Origin: Alkalihalobacillus sp. LMS6
GTDB taxonomy: Bacteria; Bacillota; Bacilli; Bacillales; Bacillaceae_D
Assembly (NCBI RefSeq): GCF_024362765.1
Contig: NZ_CP093302.1
Location: forward strand, 1,828,001 to 1,892,000
Length of the DNA: 64,000 nucleotides
Reading direction: 5' to 3'
Positions within the stretch are counted from its first letter, which is position 1. Each line of letters begins with the position of its first letter. The notes beneath the pieces were generated by a model. It saw nothing but the letters and a program-made list of their open reading frames with translations. It ran no database searches and was not told the origin of the DNA. Below are positions 45,901 to 53,314 of this stretch, one piece after another. Made by a program: the position numbers and the translations under genes.

Positions 45901-47538
45901 TAAATTACCTTCTTTGCCAATTGTCGTACTTTGCGCCGTAACGATTTTTTCTCTAATTGCATCAATCGGCGGATTCGTGACTTGGGCAAACAACTGTTTA
46001 AAATAGTTATAAACTAATTGTGGTTTTTGTGACAGCACAGCAAGTGGAGAATCATAGCCCATTGAACCAACAGGATCATTTTCTTCCTTCACAAGTGGCA
46101 TAATCATTTTATTTAATTCTTCGTACGTATAGCCGAAAATAAATTGGCGCAAGCGGATTTGCTCAAATTCTGTTTCCTTCACTTCTGCTGTTTCTCTCAC
46201 ATCATCAATATGCATTAACCCTTCATTTACCCATTCTTCATAAGGATGGGCTGAGGCAATCGTTTGCTTCACTTCTTCATCAGGAATAAGACGTCCTTGT
46301 TCTAAATCAATTAATAGCATCTGACCTGGATGAAGCCGTTCTTTTTTGACAATCGTATGTGAAGGAATATCAAGGACACCAACCTCTGAACTCATCACAA
46401 TCATGTCATCACTCGTTACGTAATAACGTGATGGTCGTAAACCATTTCGATCGAGCGTTGCACCGATTTTTTGTCCATCGGTGAAAACAATAGCAGTTGG
46501 TCCATCCCAAGGTTCCATTAGCGTACTATGATATCGATAAAACCCACGACGTTGATCATCCATTTGCTCATTATTTTGCCAAGGCTCAGGCACCATCATC
46601 ATGGCAGCGTGAGCAAGCGATCGACCAGTTAATGATAAGAATTCAAGTGTATTATCAAACATGGACGAATCGCTACCGTTTTGATCGATAATCGGGTGTA
46701 CTTTTGCTAAATCGTCACCAAACGCTGGGGTAGCAAATTTCGCTTCTCGCGCATGCATCCAGTTGACATTTCCTTTTATCGTATTAATTTCCCCATTATG
46801 GATCATGTAGCGATTTGGATGGGCTCGTTCCCAGCTTGGAAAAGTATTCGTACTAAATCTTGAATGAACAAGCGCTAAGGCAGATTTAAAAGCAGGATCG
46901 CTTAAATCTAAATAAAACATTGTTAATTGTGCCGTTGTTAACATGCCTTTATACACAATAGTCCGACTAGAAAAACTAGCAAAATAAAATGAATGCTCAG
47001 ACGCCACATGTATCTCATGTTCCGCTCTTTTACGAACAACATATAATTTCCGCTCTAAATCCATGCCTTTTAGCTGAGTTATTGGTTGAACAAACAGTTG
47101 CTCAATATAGGGCATTGATTTTAATGCCGCATTACCAAGCATGGAAGCATCTGTCGGAACTTTCCGCCAGCACAAACGTTCAAATCCTTCTTGCTGTAAA
47201 AGGCTGTCAATCTTCTGTTTTACTGTATTTCTTGTTTCTTCATTTGAAGGCAAAAACACCATACCTACTGCATACGAACCTTGCTCAACGTTAATGATGC
47301 CTTGCTTCTGAAAGAACGAATGAGGAATTTGAGTAAGAATTCCTGCGCCATCACCAGTGTTTTCTTCATCTCCTTGGCCCCCGCGATGCTCAAGATTTTC
47401 TAATAATAGAAGTGCATCTTTGACCGTTTTATGGGTAGCCTTTCCCTTTATGTTCGCTAAAAAACCAATGCCACAGTTGTCGTGCTCAAAATCCGGATCA
47501 TATAACCCTTGTTTACGTGGTAAGTGTGTACCTCGCAT
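42988..47538 (-). CDS. gltA: Glutamate synthase large subunit
   Basis: 1516 aa (B. subtilis GltA about 1520). N-terminal amidotransferase nucleophile Cys in DFEHDNCGIGFLANIKG (Cys22 before processing), then the central domain, and the FMN-binding synthase domain (GSADGIIISGYDGGTGAA). The 3Fe-4S cysteines are in VVMRVCHLDTCPVGIA. A beta-helix GXG domain (LSGGQLVVRPPKNA, GGTAYVYDP) ends the protein. GAGGGTG precedes the ATG. Unlike in B. subtilis, no LysR-type gltC is adjacent; the divergent neighbour is a sigma-W-type telA operon. Confidence 0.96.
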   Translation of the reverse strand: MRGTHLPRKQGLYDPDFEHDNCGIGFLANIKGKATHKTVKDALLLLENLEHRGGQGDEENTGDGAGILTQIPHSFFQKQGIINVEQGSYAVGMVFLPSNEETRNTVKQKIDSLLQQEGFERLCWRKVPTDASMLGNAALKSMPYIEQLFVQPITQLKGMDLERKLYVVRKRAEHEIHVASEHSFYFASFSSRTIVYKGMLTTAQLTMFYLDLSDPAFKSALALVHSRFSTNTFPSWERAHPNRYMIHNGEINTIKGNVNWMHAREAKFATPAFGDDLAKVHPIIDQNGSDSSMFDNTLEFLSLTGRSLAHAAMMMVPEPWQNNEQMDDQRRGFYRYHSTLMEPWDGPTAIVFTDGQKIGATLDRNGLRPSRYYVTSDDMIVMSSEVGVLDIPSHTIVKKERLHPGQMLLIDLEQGRLIPDEEVKQTIASAHPYEEWVNEGLMHIDDVRETAEVKETEFEQIRLRQFIFGYTYEELNKMIMPLVKEENDPVGSMGYDSPLAVLSQKPQLVYNYFKQLFAQVTNPPIDAIREKIVTAQSTTIGKEGNLLDPRKDCCRHIQLDTPILNNEELAKLRFNQISEFKAETIPMLFKANEQALEQGLENMFAHADEAIKAGKTFLILSDRDVTKNDAPIPALLAVSSLHHHLIRTGKRTDVSILVESGEPREVHHHALLIGYGAEGINPYLVFDTIDEWIQDGLLTEYHYVEACRRYVNGVTKGLMKVLSKMGISTIHSYRGAQIFEAVGIHTDVIDKYFTWTPSRIGGIKLEDMAKEVLLRHSRAFTDRLGDDDQLDSGDDLQWRRDGEPHQYNPHTIHMLQQACRTEDYSLFKHYTAAINQQDKKQTTLRGLLTFKPTTAIPIEEVESASTIVKRFRTGAMSFGSISKEAHETLAIAMNRLGAKSNTGEGGEDPARFIEDENGDLRRSAIKQVASGRFGVTSHYLVNADEIQIKVAQGAKPGEGGQLPGQKVYPWVAEVRGSTTGVGLISPPPHHDIYSIEDLAELIHDLKNANPSAKVSVKLVAGTGVGTIAAGVAKGSADGIIISGYDGGTGAAARTSIKHTGLPWEIGLAETHQTLLLNNLRNRVTLETDGKLMTGKDVVIAALLGAEEYAFSTAPLVVLGCVVMRVCHLDTCPVGIATQNPELRKKYTGEADQIVTFMTYIAEEMREIMADLAVRTVDELVGRSDLLQQNKETINQKANKLDLTSLLYRPIQTKSRQTKQVEQNHKLEQSLDVRELLEAAKPAIEQHQPITYATSIRNTDRVVGTIVGSEVSKAHGLKGLPAHTIQFQFKGSAGQSFGAFVPKGMTLTLEGDANDYTGKGLSGGQLVVRPPKNAAFVAKDNVIIGNTSFYGATSGKAFIAGQAGERFGVRNSGAQVVIEGMGDHGLEYMTGGICVNIGSMGKNFAAGMSGGTAYVYDPAQIIAERSNHEMILFEALTAGDEVIVKSLLEEHVDYTDSVQGKTILAEWGTMKHHFVKVIPKDYKQMLASIEKRKQEGLNEADAALAAFDEKITKLSNV

Positions 47539-47865
47539 GGTTTCACCCTCTCTCTCATACTCTCTCCAACAATCTTCTTTTTGGACAAGCGGTCATCGCT
47601 TTGTCCTCTTCTGAGTTTGCATAATAAACCATTAAAATGAATAAAAATTCAAGCTTGCTTAATAAAATACTTGTTCGCCTTGAACACACAATTGTGTAAA
47701 GACGAACATTTCAAAATAACCTAAAAAAATATTCCGTGTTAGAAGTTTAGCGATTATTTTGTTATTCGTCAAGATTGAACTTCTTTTTTGTTAAGAGAAA
47801 CCGCTATTTGCCTTCAAATAAATTGCTTAACAATCCATTTTCGTTCATAATAGAAAGCAAGAGAT
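47539..47865. promoter_or_regulatory. gltA/telA intergenic region with dyads
   Basis: About 330 bases without a gene. It contains GGACAAGCG / CGCTTTGTCC (47583-47606, one bulge) in the gltA leader, the 12-bp palindrome ACACAATTGTGT (47686-47697), and outer TGTTCG (47672-47677) / CGAACA (47703-47708) around it. These could be activator or repressor sites for gltA. No match to the B. subtilis TnrA box was evident. The gltA -10 may be TATTAT near 47620, with no good -35, as expected of an activated promoter. Confidence 0.4.
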
Positions 47866-47891
47866 TGAAACGTTTTTAATTCGTTAACGTA
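47866..47891 (+). promoter_or_regulatory. Sigma-W-type ECF promoter of telA-xpaC
   Basis: TGAAAC (47866-47871), 16 bases, CGTA (47888-47891). An exact match to the B. subtilis sigma-W consensus, 44 bases before the telA start. Confidence 0.75.
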
Positions 47892-47934
47892 TATAAAAAT
47901 AATCGAATCTATTATTCTGTTGGAGGTTCCATTC

Positions 47935-49008
47935 ATGAGTGATAAACAAATAAAAGATCAACATACTGAGGAATCCCTTTCCTCCCCTTCAGACACTGCT
48001 GAAGATCAACAAACCAGCTCGCCTACATCTGATGTTCCATCATTAGAAACTGAAACCGATATGAATGAACTTCTTAAGAAACTTGATAACTTAGGTGAGG
48101 TAGAACAGCGTGAAGCTGGGGAATCATTAGAAGCATTAAAGCGGCCAGTACGTGAAATGATGGGTGATGATTCCAACACCTTGCCAAAACAGCTACATGA
48201 ACTACGAGAAGTTGTCGGTCAACTCGAGCCCGATCATTTAAAAGATTCGCAGCTGAAAAAATTATTTAATCGCGTCATTCGCCGTAACCCTGTTGAGCAG
48301 TATGTTCGTCGGTATCAAACGGTAGAGGCTCAGGTCGATCATATTGTTGAGGGATTGCTCACTGGTAAAGATAAATTACAAGAAGATAATGTCATGCTTA
48401 AAGAACTTAAAGTCGTTGCCAAAGAAAGAATTACAAATTTAAACGAGCAAATTTCTATGGGGCAAGAGCTTCATGAAATGTTAGAAAAAGAAATGACGTC
48501 TGAAAAATGGGCTGACAACGCCAATGAATTGAAAAAAGGCCAAGTAAAAGTGACTACAAGAATGAAAAATATGCAGCAAGCGGTAATGGTTCTGCAACAA
48601 TCTCTCGCGTCTGTTGACCTTATAATGGAAAACAACGAAAAGCTTGAAGAAGCCATTTTTAATGCCATTACTATGACGAAAAACATTATTACGGTTACCG
48701 CATCGATTCAGCTTGCGTTAACAAATCAGAAGAAAGTAATATCAGCCGTTCAAAACGTCAATCAAGCAACTGAATCCATGCTGCTTTCAAATGCAGAATT
48801 ATTAAAGCAAAATACAGAAGAAACGTTAAAAACATTAGAAGAACCAGCAATTGCTTTAGACGCATTTCGGAAAGCATACGATAATGTGTATAAAGCGATT
48901 GAACTGACTGAAGAATCGAATGAGCGCATTGTCACGAGCGGTAAACAATTTATTGAAGAGATGGATAAATTAAACTCTGAGATGCAAACAAAGCTTTTAA
49001 ACCGATAA
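47935..49008 (+). CDS. telA: TelA/YaaN family toxic-anion resistance protein
   Basis: 357 aa from ATG 47935 with GGAGG 8 bases upstream. An acidic, disordered N-terminus (about 1-55) is followed by a long helical, coiled-coil-rich body: IRRNPVEQYVRRYQTVEAQVDHIVEGLL, LYEMLEKE-like LHEMLEKEM, MVLQQSLASVDLIMENNEKLEEAI and SIQLALTNQKKVISAVQNVN. The family includes YaaN, YceH and plasmid TelA. It is linked to tellurite and envelope stress, with the biochemical role unknown. Paired with xpaC, as yaaN is in B. subtilis. Confidence 0.9.
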   Translation: MSDKQIKDQHTEESLSSPSDTAEDQQTSSPTSDVPSLETETDMNELLKKLDNLGEVEQREAGESLEALKRPVREMMGDDSNTLPKQLHELREVVGQLEPDHLKDSQLKKLFNRVIRRNPVEQYVRRYQTVEAQVDHIVEGLLTGKDKLQEDNVMLKELKVVAKERITNLNEQISMGQELHEMLEKEMTSEKWADNANELKKGQVKVTTRMKNMQQAVMVLQQSLASVDLIMENNEKLEEAIFNAITMTKNIITVTASIQLALTNQKKVISAVQNVNQATESMLLSNAELLKQNTEETLKTLEEPAIALDAFRKAYDNVYKAIELTEESNERIVTSGKQFIEEMDKLNSEMQTKLLNR

Positions 49009-49028
49009 GCAACAGGAGGTAGAGATGT

Positions 49029-49952
49029 GTGAAATTATTTTCTACAACGGGATTACTTGATTTCTTCACACCTGCTTATAAAAAGCCTGTTGACGATCAT
49101 ATTATTCAAGACGAAACAACGACCCGCTTAATTAATGATACGGAACGATTGTTAAAACGAATGACTGATAATGCAACAGGCAAGAATGAGCGTAAAAATA
49201 TCCGCCGACGTCAAAAAGACTGGGATATCCGAGTCAAGATTAACTATAACTACATTCGATTGATTGTTTCTGACACTAAAAATTCCCGCTCTCCGATTCA
49301 TAAACGACTTCGGATCGTTTGTCATCGAAAATATATCAAGTCTTCTAACGGAATGGGAAAAGTGAAAGAAGCGACGATTCATTATTTAAAAGATGGACGG
49401 ATGCATGTGCGCTCCCTTTTGAACGTCTCGCACTTTAAAGGCATATTATACGGTATACACCAGTTAGACCTTGCATATGTTGGTACGAAAACGTCAGAAG
49501 TTTCATTAGAACGACTGAGTGGGCATGAACAACAGCTAAAAAGTGAACAAGCGAACGATATTCGTGTACTTGTTCAAGAAGCAAATCGATATGTGCAAGC
49601 CATGGACACTCTTTCCATCGATCCCATGCTTGATAATCGATTGCAGCGAATATTAACGCATGTTGGCAAACTTGAAGACGATTTTCATTTATTTGATTTT
49701 GAAGACAAACATACAGTACGTCGCTTGTTACGTGAAGATATCCCAAATTTAATGGGTGCTTTTTTCGCCTTGTCAAAAAAGAATCAGATGGAACAGCGTG
49801 ATAACGTATTTGTTTCGCTTTCTAAAATGGAGCTGTCACTGATTCGCTTAACTGAGCATTTGGAAAAAACCAAAGTGGAACGCATGGATCACGTGATGCG
49901 TTTGCAAGAATTACGCTACGGATCAAAAACAGATTTACAAAAGGATGAATAA
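49029..49952 (+). CDS. xpaC: XpaC-like protein (5-bromo-4-chloroindolyl phosphate hydrolysis family)
   Basis: 307 aa, GTG start with AGGAGGT 7-8 bases upstream. The central block KNIRRRQKDWDIRVKINYNYIRLIVSDTKN and the C-terminal IPNLMGAFFALSKKNQMEQRDNVFVSLSKMELSLIRLTEHLEKTKVERMDHV are helical and match XpaC relatives in their C-terminal part. It is longer than B. subtilis XpaC (about 200 aa) and appears soluble, with an added DUF-like middle domain. The phosphatase label comes from a phenotype and is not an enzymatic proof. Cotranscribed with telA (20-base gap). Confidence 0.72.
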   Translation: MKLFSTTGLLDFFTPAYKKPVDDHIIQDETTTRLINDTERLLKRMTDNATGKNERKNIRRRQKDWDIRVKINYNYIRLIVSDTKNSRSPIHKRLRIVCHRKYIKSSNGMGKVKEATIHYLKDGRMHVRSLLNVSHFKGILYGIHQLDLAYVGTKTSEVSLERLSGHEQQLKSEQANDIRVLVQEANRYVQAMDTLSIDPMLDNRLQRILTHVGKLEDDFHLFDFEDKHTVRRLLREDIPNLMGAFFALSKKNQMEQRDNVFVSLSKMELSLIRLTEHLEKTKVERMDHVMRLQELRYGSKTDLQKDE

Positions 49953-49960
49953 AGAATGAA

Positions 49961-49986
49961 GCGCTACACTTGCAGGAGTGTGGCGC
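49961..49986. repeat. Inverted repeat overlapping a promoter -35 element
   Basis: GCGCTACACT (49961-49970) and AGTGTGGCGC (49977-49986) pair with one G-U around TGCAGG, so TTGCAG of the promoter falls in the loop. A candidate operator. There is no T-run, so it is not a terminator. Confidence 0.6.
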
Positions 49987-49999
49987 TGTTCGTTATAAT
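49970..49999 (+). promoter_or_regulatory. Sigma-A-type promoter of the DUF2777-like gene
   Basis: TTGCAG (49970-49975), 18 bases, consensus TATAAT (49994-49999), 35 bases before the start codon. Confidence 0.65.
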
Positions 50000-50033
50000 A
50001 GCGATAAGATTACTTGATAAAGGTGAGGATGAA

Positions 50034-51050
50034 ATGGATCGGTATGAAGCGCAACAACATATTGGCAAACTTCTCGTCATCGATCTCGGTGAAAACGGAA
50101 TGTATTTAGGCGAGCTGCTTTCAGTCCTGACCGAGCCAAAGAAACCTTGGCGTGGCAACGTTCGAATTAAAGCAGTGTTAACATTACCTGAATTTATTTT
50201 CCAAAACGACACAATCGCCATTCACGAGATTCCATATGCGGAAGATGATGTGGATACATTTGCTAGTCAATATTTAAAAACAAAATCAACGCATACTCAT
50301 ATTGAATCCTATATTGATTCAATTTTAACGGACTTAAAACGTCGTCACATTCGTTTAAAAAATGACGGATCGCCGTCATCAGCTGAACTTGAAGCATTAG
50401 AAGTGTATATTAAAACAATGACGAGTCAAAAGCGTAAGAAAAATCGTTCGTTAACGCAGAATGATCAATCGGAAGAAGCCACCATTCCCGCTTATGTTGA
50501 ATATACGTTTCACGCTGATGGTCAAGACTATTACCTGCAAGACTCTAAAGGAGACCAACTCCCACTCACTGCTACACACTTTGACTATACCTGGGATCAA
50601 CAAGGTCACCTCGTAACAGGAAAATACGAAGGAGATGGCATTTTTATTCGCGAAAATGGCAGTCGGTTTATCCCAAATGAAGGGGACTTGATTTTAATCG
50701 ATAAGGAACAGTTTAATCCTTATTCCATCTTCAAAACTGAACTTGAACCAGCCGCATTACAAGGGTTTGAACACAATCTCGCTTTGCACCAGATATCCCA
50801 TAAAGATTTGGTTCACTGCTACAATTCCTTAATTGATCAGCTGTTTCATTCAAATGCCATTTCTACGTTTCAAGGCGTCAATTTTTTAACCTATCAAACC
50901 GATGAGCAATTTGTGTTGGTACAGCATCACTTTAAACGTGAACTTGGTGCAAGTTCCAGCAACAAGCAAGATACGGTGTACGATCGGTTTGAATTTACAA
51001 CTGATAAAGGAAAGCGTACGATCGCTCTTTATACAAATGCGTATCAATAA
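50034..51050 (+). CDS. DUF2777-like protein, 338 aa
   Basis: Start at ATG 50034 with AGGTGAGG upstream; the 26 codons of open frame before it overlap the promoter. The N-terminal domain has YEAQQHIGKLLVIDLGENGMYLGELLSV and EPKKPWRGNVRIKAVL, SH3-like in pattern. The middle repeats this theme (YVEYTFHADGQDYYLQDSKG; KYEGDGIFIRENGSRFIPNEGDLILIDKEQFNPY), and a C-terminal soluble domain follows. The N-terminus resembles the Bacillus DUF2777 family as I remember it. Function unknown. No signal peptide. It has its own promoter although it follows telA-xpaC. Confidence 0.6.
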   Translation: MDRYEAQQHIGKLLVIDLGENGMYLGELLSVLTEPKKPWRGNVRIKAVLTLPEFIFQNDTIAIHEIPYAEDDVDTFASQYLKTKSTHTHIESYIDSILTDLKRRHIRLKNDGSPSSAELEALEVYIKTMTSQKRKKNRSLTQNDQSEEATIPAYVEYTFHADGQDYYLQDSKGDQLPLTATHFDYTWDQQGHLVTGKYEGDGIFIRENGSRFIPNEGDLILIDKEQFNPYSIFKTELEPAALQGFEHNLALHQISHKDLVHCYNSLIDQLFHSNAISTFQGVNFLTYQTDEQFVLVQHHFKRELGASSSNKQDTVYDRFEFTTDKGKRTIALYTNAYQ

Positions 51051-51052
51051 AC

Positions 51053-51086
51053 AAAAAGTGTAATCCAACTGGATTACACTTTTTGT
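51053..51086. terminator. Bidirectional intrinsic terminator
   Basis: Stem AAAAAGTGTAATCCA / TGGATTACACTTTTT with a 2-base loop, between convergent genes. It covers the ydbT stop. Confidence 0.9.
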
Positions 51087-52561
51087 ATGTCGTCATGTTC
51101 GTCTTGATAGGAATACCACCCATAGAGTTGATCGCCTGTCTCTTCACTAATATCTTTAACCGCGAACGATTTCCCTGCCATGCTTGATTGAACATTTAAT
51201 TCAAACGTGGCCAAGTCTTTCCTTCTTTGCAAGAGCGAAACTTGCTTCGTAGCGGACTGTATTTTTCGTTTGCGAGAGATAATCAATGATTGCCCAATGG
51301 TTCGATACCGCATCCATACATATGAACCACCAGCACCAGCACCGGCATCTTTGTATTGCAACCAAGCAAATAAAGCCGCAAGTGCAATGACAAGGAGACC
51401 AATAAGTCCGATTAATCCCCAAAGATAAATTGCAACACCTGTTACAATCACTGGAACGATAAGCATGCGAATAAAAAATCGAATTGCCGCACGTTTTGGA
51501 GCGGAAGTTAACGGCGTTTCAATCGCATAATCCGGAACAATCGTTGCTAAAAACTGATGTAAGTCACGTTGATGAATCAACGGAACGAGTAACGTTGAAC
51601 CTTGCTCATTATTATTCCCACCGCCAGCTGATTCAACATAAACCGAAACAAAGCCAAATGGTTGACGAATGACGCTACGAATCACCCGTATCGCTGTGAT
51701 GCGGCTATATGCAAGCGTAAGTTGACGCTTTTCGAGTAAGCCTCTTTGAATGACTAATTCTTTTTCGTACGTTTCGATTGTGAAATTTCCGTACGTTACG
51801 ATTGTAATCAAGCTCGATATAAGCCATGAAAGCAAAATAACAGCTATCGCAATAAAAATGAGAAATAAAACACTTAAACTGACTACTGCATCAAATGTGT
51901 CTTCATAAAAAGAATCTGGAATAAACTGAGCGGTTTGCGAGAGAAGCGCGGCTACAGCGGAAAGTACAATTCCGACACTACTTGACGTTAATGCAGTATA
52001 GATGAGTCGCTTCTTTCCTAAACGCCAAACAGAATCAGGTTCTTGTTCAAGAAACGGCGCCTCTTCCTCTTGTTGTTCTTCGCCGTACGCTATCTCCTCT
52101 TCATCGGTTTCATTAGGTTCAGCAGATCGTGCTGGTTCTTTTAATAACAAGGCACGAATATGATTCGCTTCGGTCCGTGTTACCGCGACAAGTTCAGCCT
52201 CAGCTTCCATTCCTCCCCCAGCCGTATCAATGTTTACTTTCACTAAGCCAAACATACGTTGCAACAAACCTGCGGAAATATTAATGGCTTGAACGCGTTT
52301 TTTTTGAATGTAACGTTTCTTTTTTATGAATACACCTTGTTCAATATACAATTCGCCTTCAACAAGAGAATAGCGGAATTTATACCAGCCTAGCCAGCTA
52401 AATCCGACAGAAATAAGGATGAGTGCCGCAAATGCGATAAAAAAGATCCATAAAAGTCCTTGAAAAAAAGCGATAATGGCAAATGGAACCGCAAGTTGAA
52501 CTAGACCTCGAGCAGCGTTAATAAAGATGGCCGCGGCATGTTGGCGTTTTAACTCATTCAT
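51074..52561 (-). CDS. ydbT: YdbT-like membrane protein with bacterial PH (bPH2) domains
   Basis: About 495 aa from MNELKRQHAAAIFINAARGL; the start overlaps the ydbS stop. Membrane hairpins near residues 15-55, 200-260 and 380-410 alternate with bPH2 domains. Each has the typical YSLVEGELYIEQGVF...RVQAINISAGLLQRMFGLVKVNIDTAGG pattern (again at IETYEKELVIQRGLLEKRQLTLAYSRITAIR). The acidic insert TDEEEIAYGEEQQEEEAPFLEQ separates two repeats. In B. subtilis ydbS-ydbT is sigma-W dependent and protects against amylocyclicin-type bacteriocins. Confidence 0.88.
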   Translation of the reverse strand: MNELKRQHAAAIFINAARGLVQLAVPFAIIAFFQGLLWIFFIAFAALILISVGFSWLGWYKFRYSLVEGELYIEQGVFIKKKRYIQKKRVQAINISAGLLQRMFGLVKVNIDTAGGGMEAEAELVAVTRTEANHIRALLLKEPARSAEPNETDEEEIAYGEEQQEEEAPFLEQEPDSVWRLGKKRLIYTALTSSSVGIVLSAVAALLSQTAQFIPDSFYEDTFDAVVSLSVLFLIFIAIAVILLSWLISSLITIVTYGNFTIETYEKELVIQRGLLEKRQLTLAYSRITAIRVIRSVIRQPFGFVSVYVESAGGGNNNEQGSTLLVPLIHQRDLHQFLATIVPDYAIETPLTSAPKRAAIRFFIRMLIVPVIVTGVAIYLWGLIGLIGLLVIALAALFAWLQYKDAGAGAGGSYVWMRYRTIGQSLIISRKRKIQSATKQVSLLQRRKDLATFELNVQSSMAGKSFAVKDISEETGDQLYGWYSYQDEHDDIQKV

Positions 52562-53036
52562 CTTCATGCACCGATGCAAGCGCCGCAATTTGATCCCTCA
52601 ACGCGTCTGCATCATCAATAAAGAGAGTTGGAATCTGGTGCGTTGTAGCTGCTGTTGTAATGGAGACTGCCGACATTTTGTAGCGTCGTAAAATTGGTCC
52701 TTGCTCTGTATCAACATGCTGAACGCGGACCATCGGTACAAGGGTTCTTCTAACAATAATCACACCTTGTTGAATATCGATCTCGTCATCAAACACTTCA
52801 TAACGAAAACGATACCATTGAATTTTTGGCCAAATTAGAATACGAATCGTTCCATATAAAATAACAAAACCAGCAAAAGCCCAAGTCAGCCAAGCGTAGA
52901 ACGATTCAAATATGTATAGCTGGACAAAATAATAAACAACTGGAACGAGAGCAAAAAACAAGGTATCAATCGAATTTTGAATGCGCCATACTTGAATAGC
53001 TTTTTTCGGTAAGCGTAATTCTGGTTGCTTTCGCAT
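52554..53036 (-). CDS. ydbS: YdbS-like membrane protein with one bPH2 domain
   Basis: 160 aa. Two hydrophobic helices (about 24-65) precede a bPH2 domain containing WYRFRYEVFDDEIDIQQGVIIVRRTLVPMVRVQHVDTEQGPILRRY. The partner of YdbT; both are expected to sit in the cytoplasmic membrane. Stop and ydbT start overlap. GGGAGG is found upstream of the ATG. I see no sigma-W consensus directly upstream. Confidence 0.88.
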   Translation of the reverse strand: MRKQPELRLPKKAIQVWRIQNSIDTLFFALVPVVYYFVQLYIFESFYAWLTWAFAGFVILYGTIRILIWPKIQWYRFRYEVFDDEIDIQQGVIIVRRTLVPMVRVQHVDTEQGPILRRYKMSAVSITTAATTHQIPTLFIDDADALRDQIAALASVHEDE

Positions 53037-53060
53037 ACCATCCCTCCTATAGATAATTGA

Positions 53061-53092
53061 AAGAATAACGTGTCGTCAAGACACGTTATTCT
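53061..53092 (-). terminator. Terminator of the ypgR unit
   Basis: Stem GAATAACGTGTC / GACACGTTATTC with a 5-base loop; the tail is TTTC. It overlaps the end of the 71-aa gene. Confidence 0.75.
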
Positions 53093-53301
53093 TCATCCGT
53101 TATATGCGTAATCGTAACGCCTTTTTCTTCAAGCCATGTTAACAGCTGCTTATTTTCTTCTTGATCATAAAGCAAGCCGATTGAAGGGACAATCTCCACT
53201 TCTTCTAAATGACCTGAAGCAGCGTCATCAATCATTTCAACTAGATCTTCTTTTCCTTCTTTTTCTAACTTTTCTCTAAGAACCGTAATGGTCGGTGTCA
53301 T
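53086..53301 (-). CDS. Small acidic protein, 71 aa
   Basis: TVLREKLEKEGKEDLVEMID begins the protein and LLTWLEEKGVTITHITDEE ends it. A GGAGCAC ribosome site precedes the ATG and the gene follows ypgR by 13 bases, ending at a terminator, so it is in the ypgR operon. The C-terminal helix-turn plus acidic tail vaguely recalls sigma-70 region 1.1, but I regard that as weak. Family unknown. Confidence 0.65.
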   Translation of the reverse strand: MTPTITVLREKLEKEGKEDLVEMIDDAASGHLEEVEIVPSIGLLYDQEENKQLLTWLEEKGVTITHITDEE

Positions 53302-53314
53302 GATTGTGCTCCTT

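Noticed and set aside
47672-47708. TnrA box upstream of gltA
   Set aside because: Spacing between TGT and ACA halves does not fit the TGTnA-N7-TnACA pattern.
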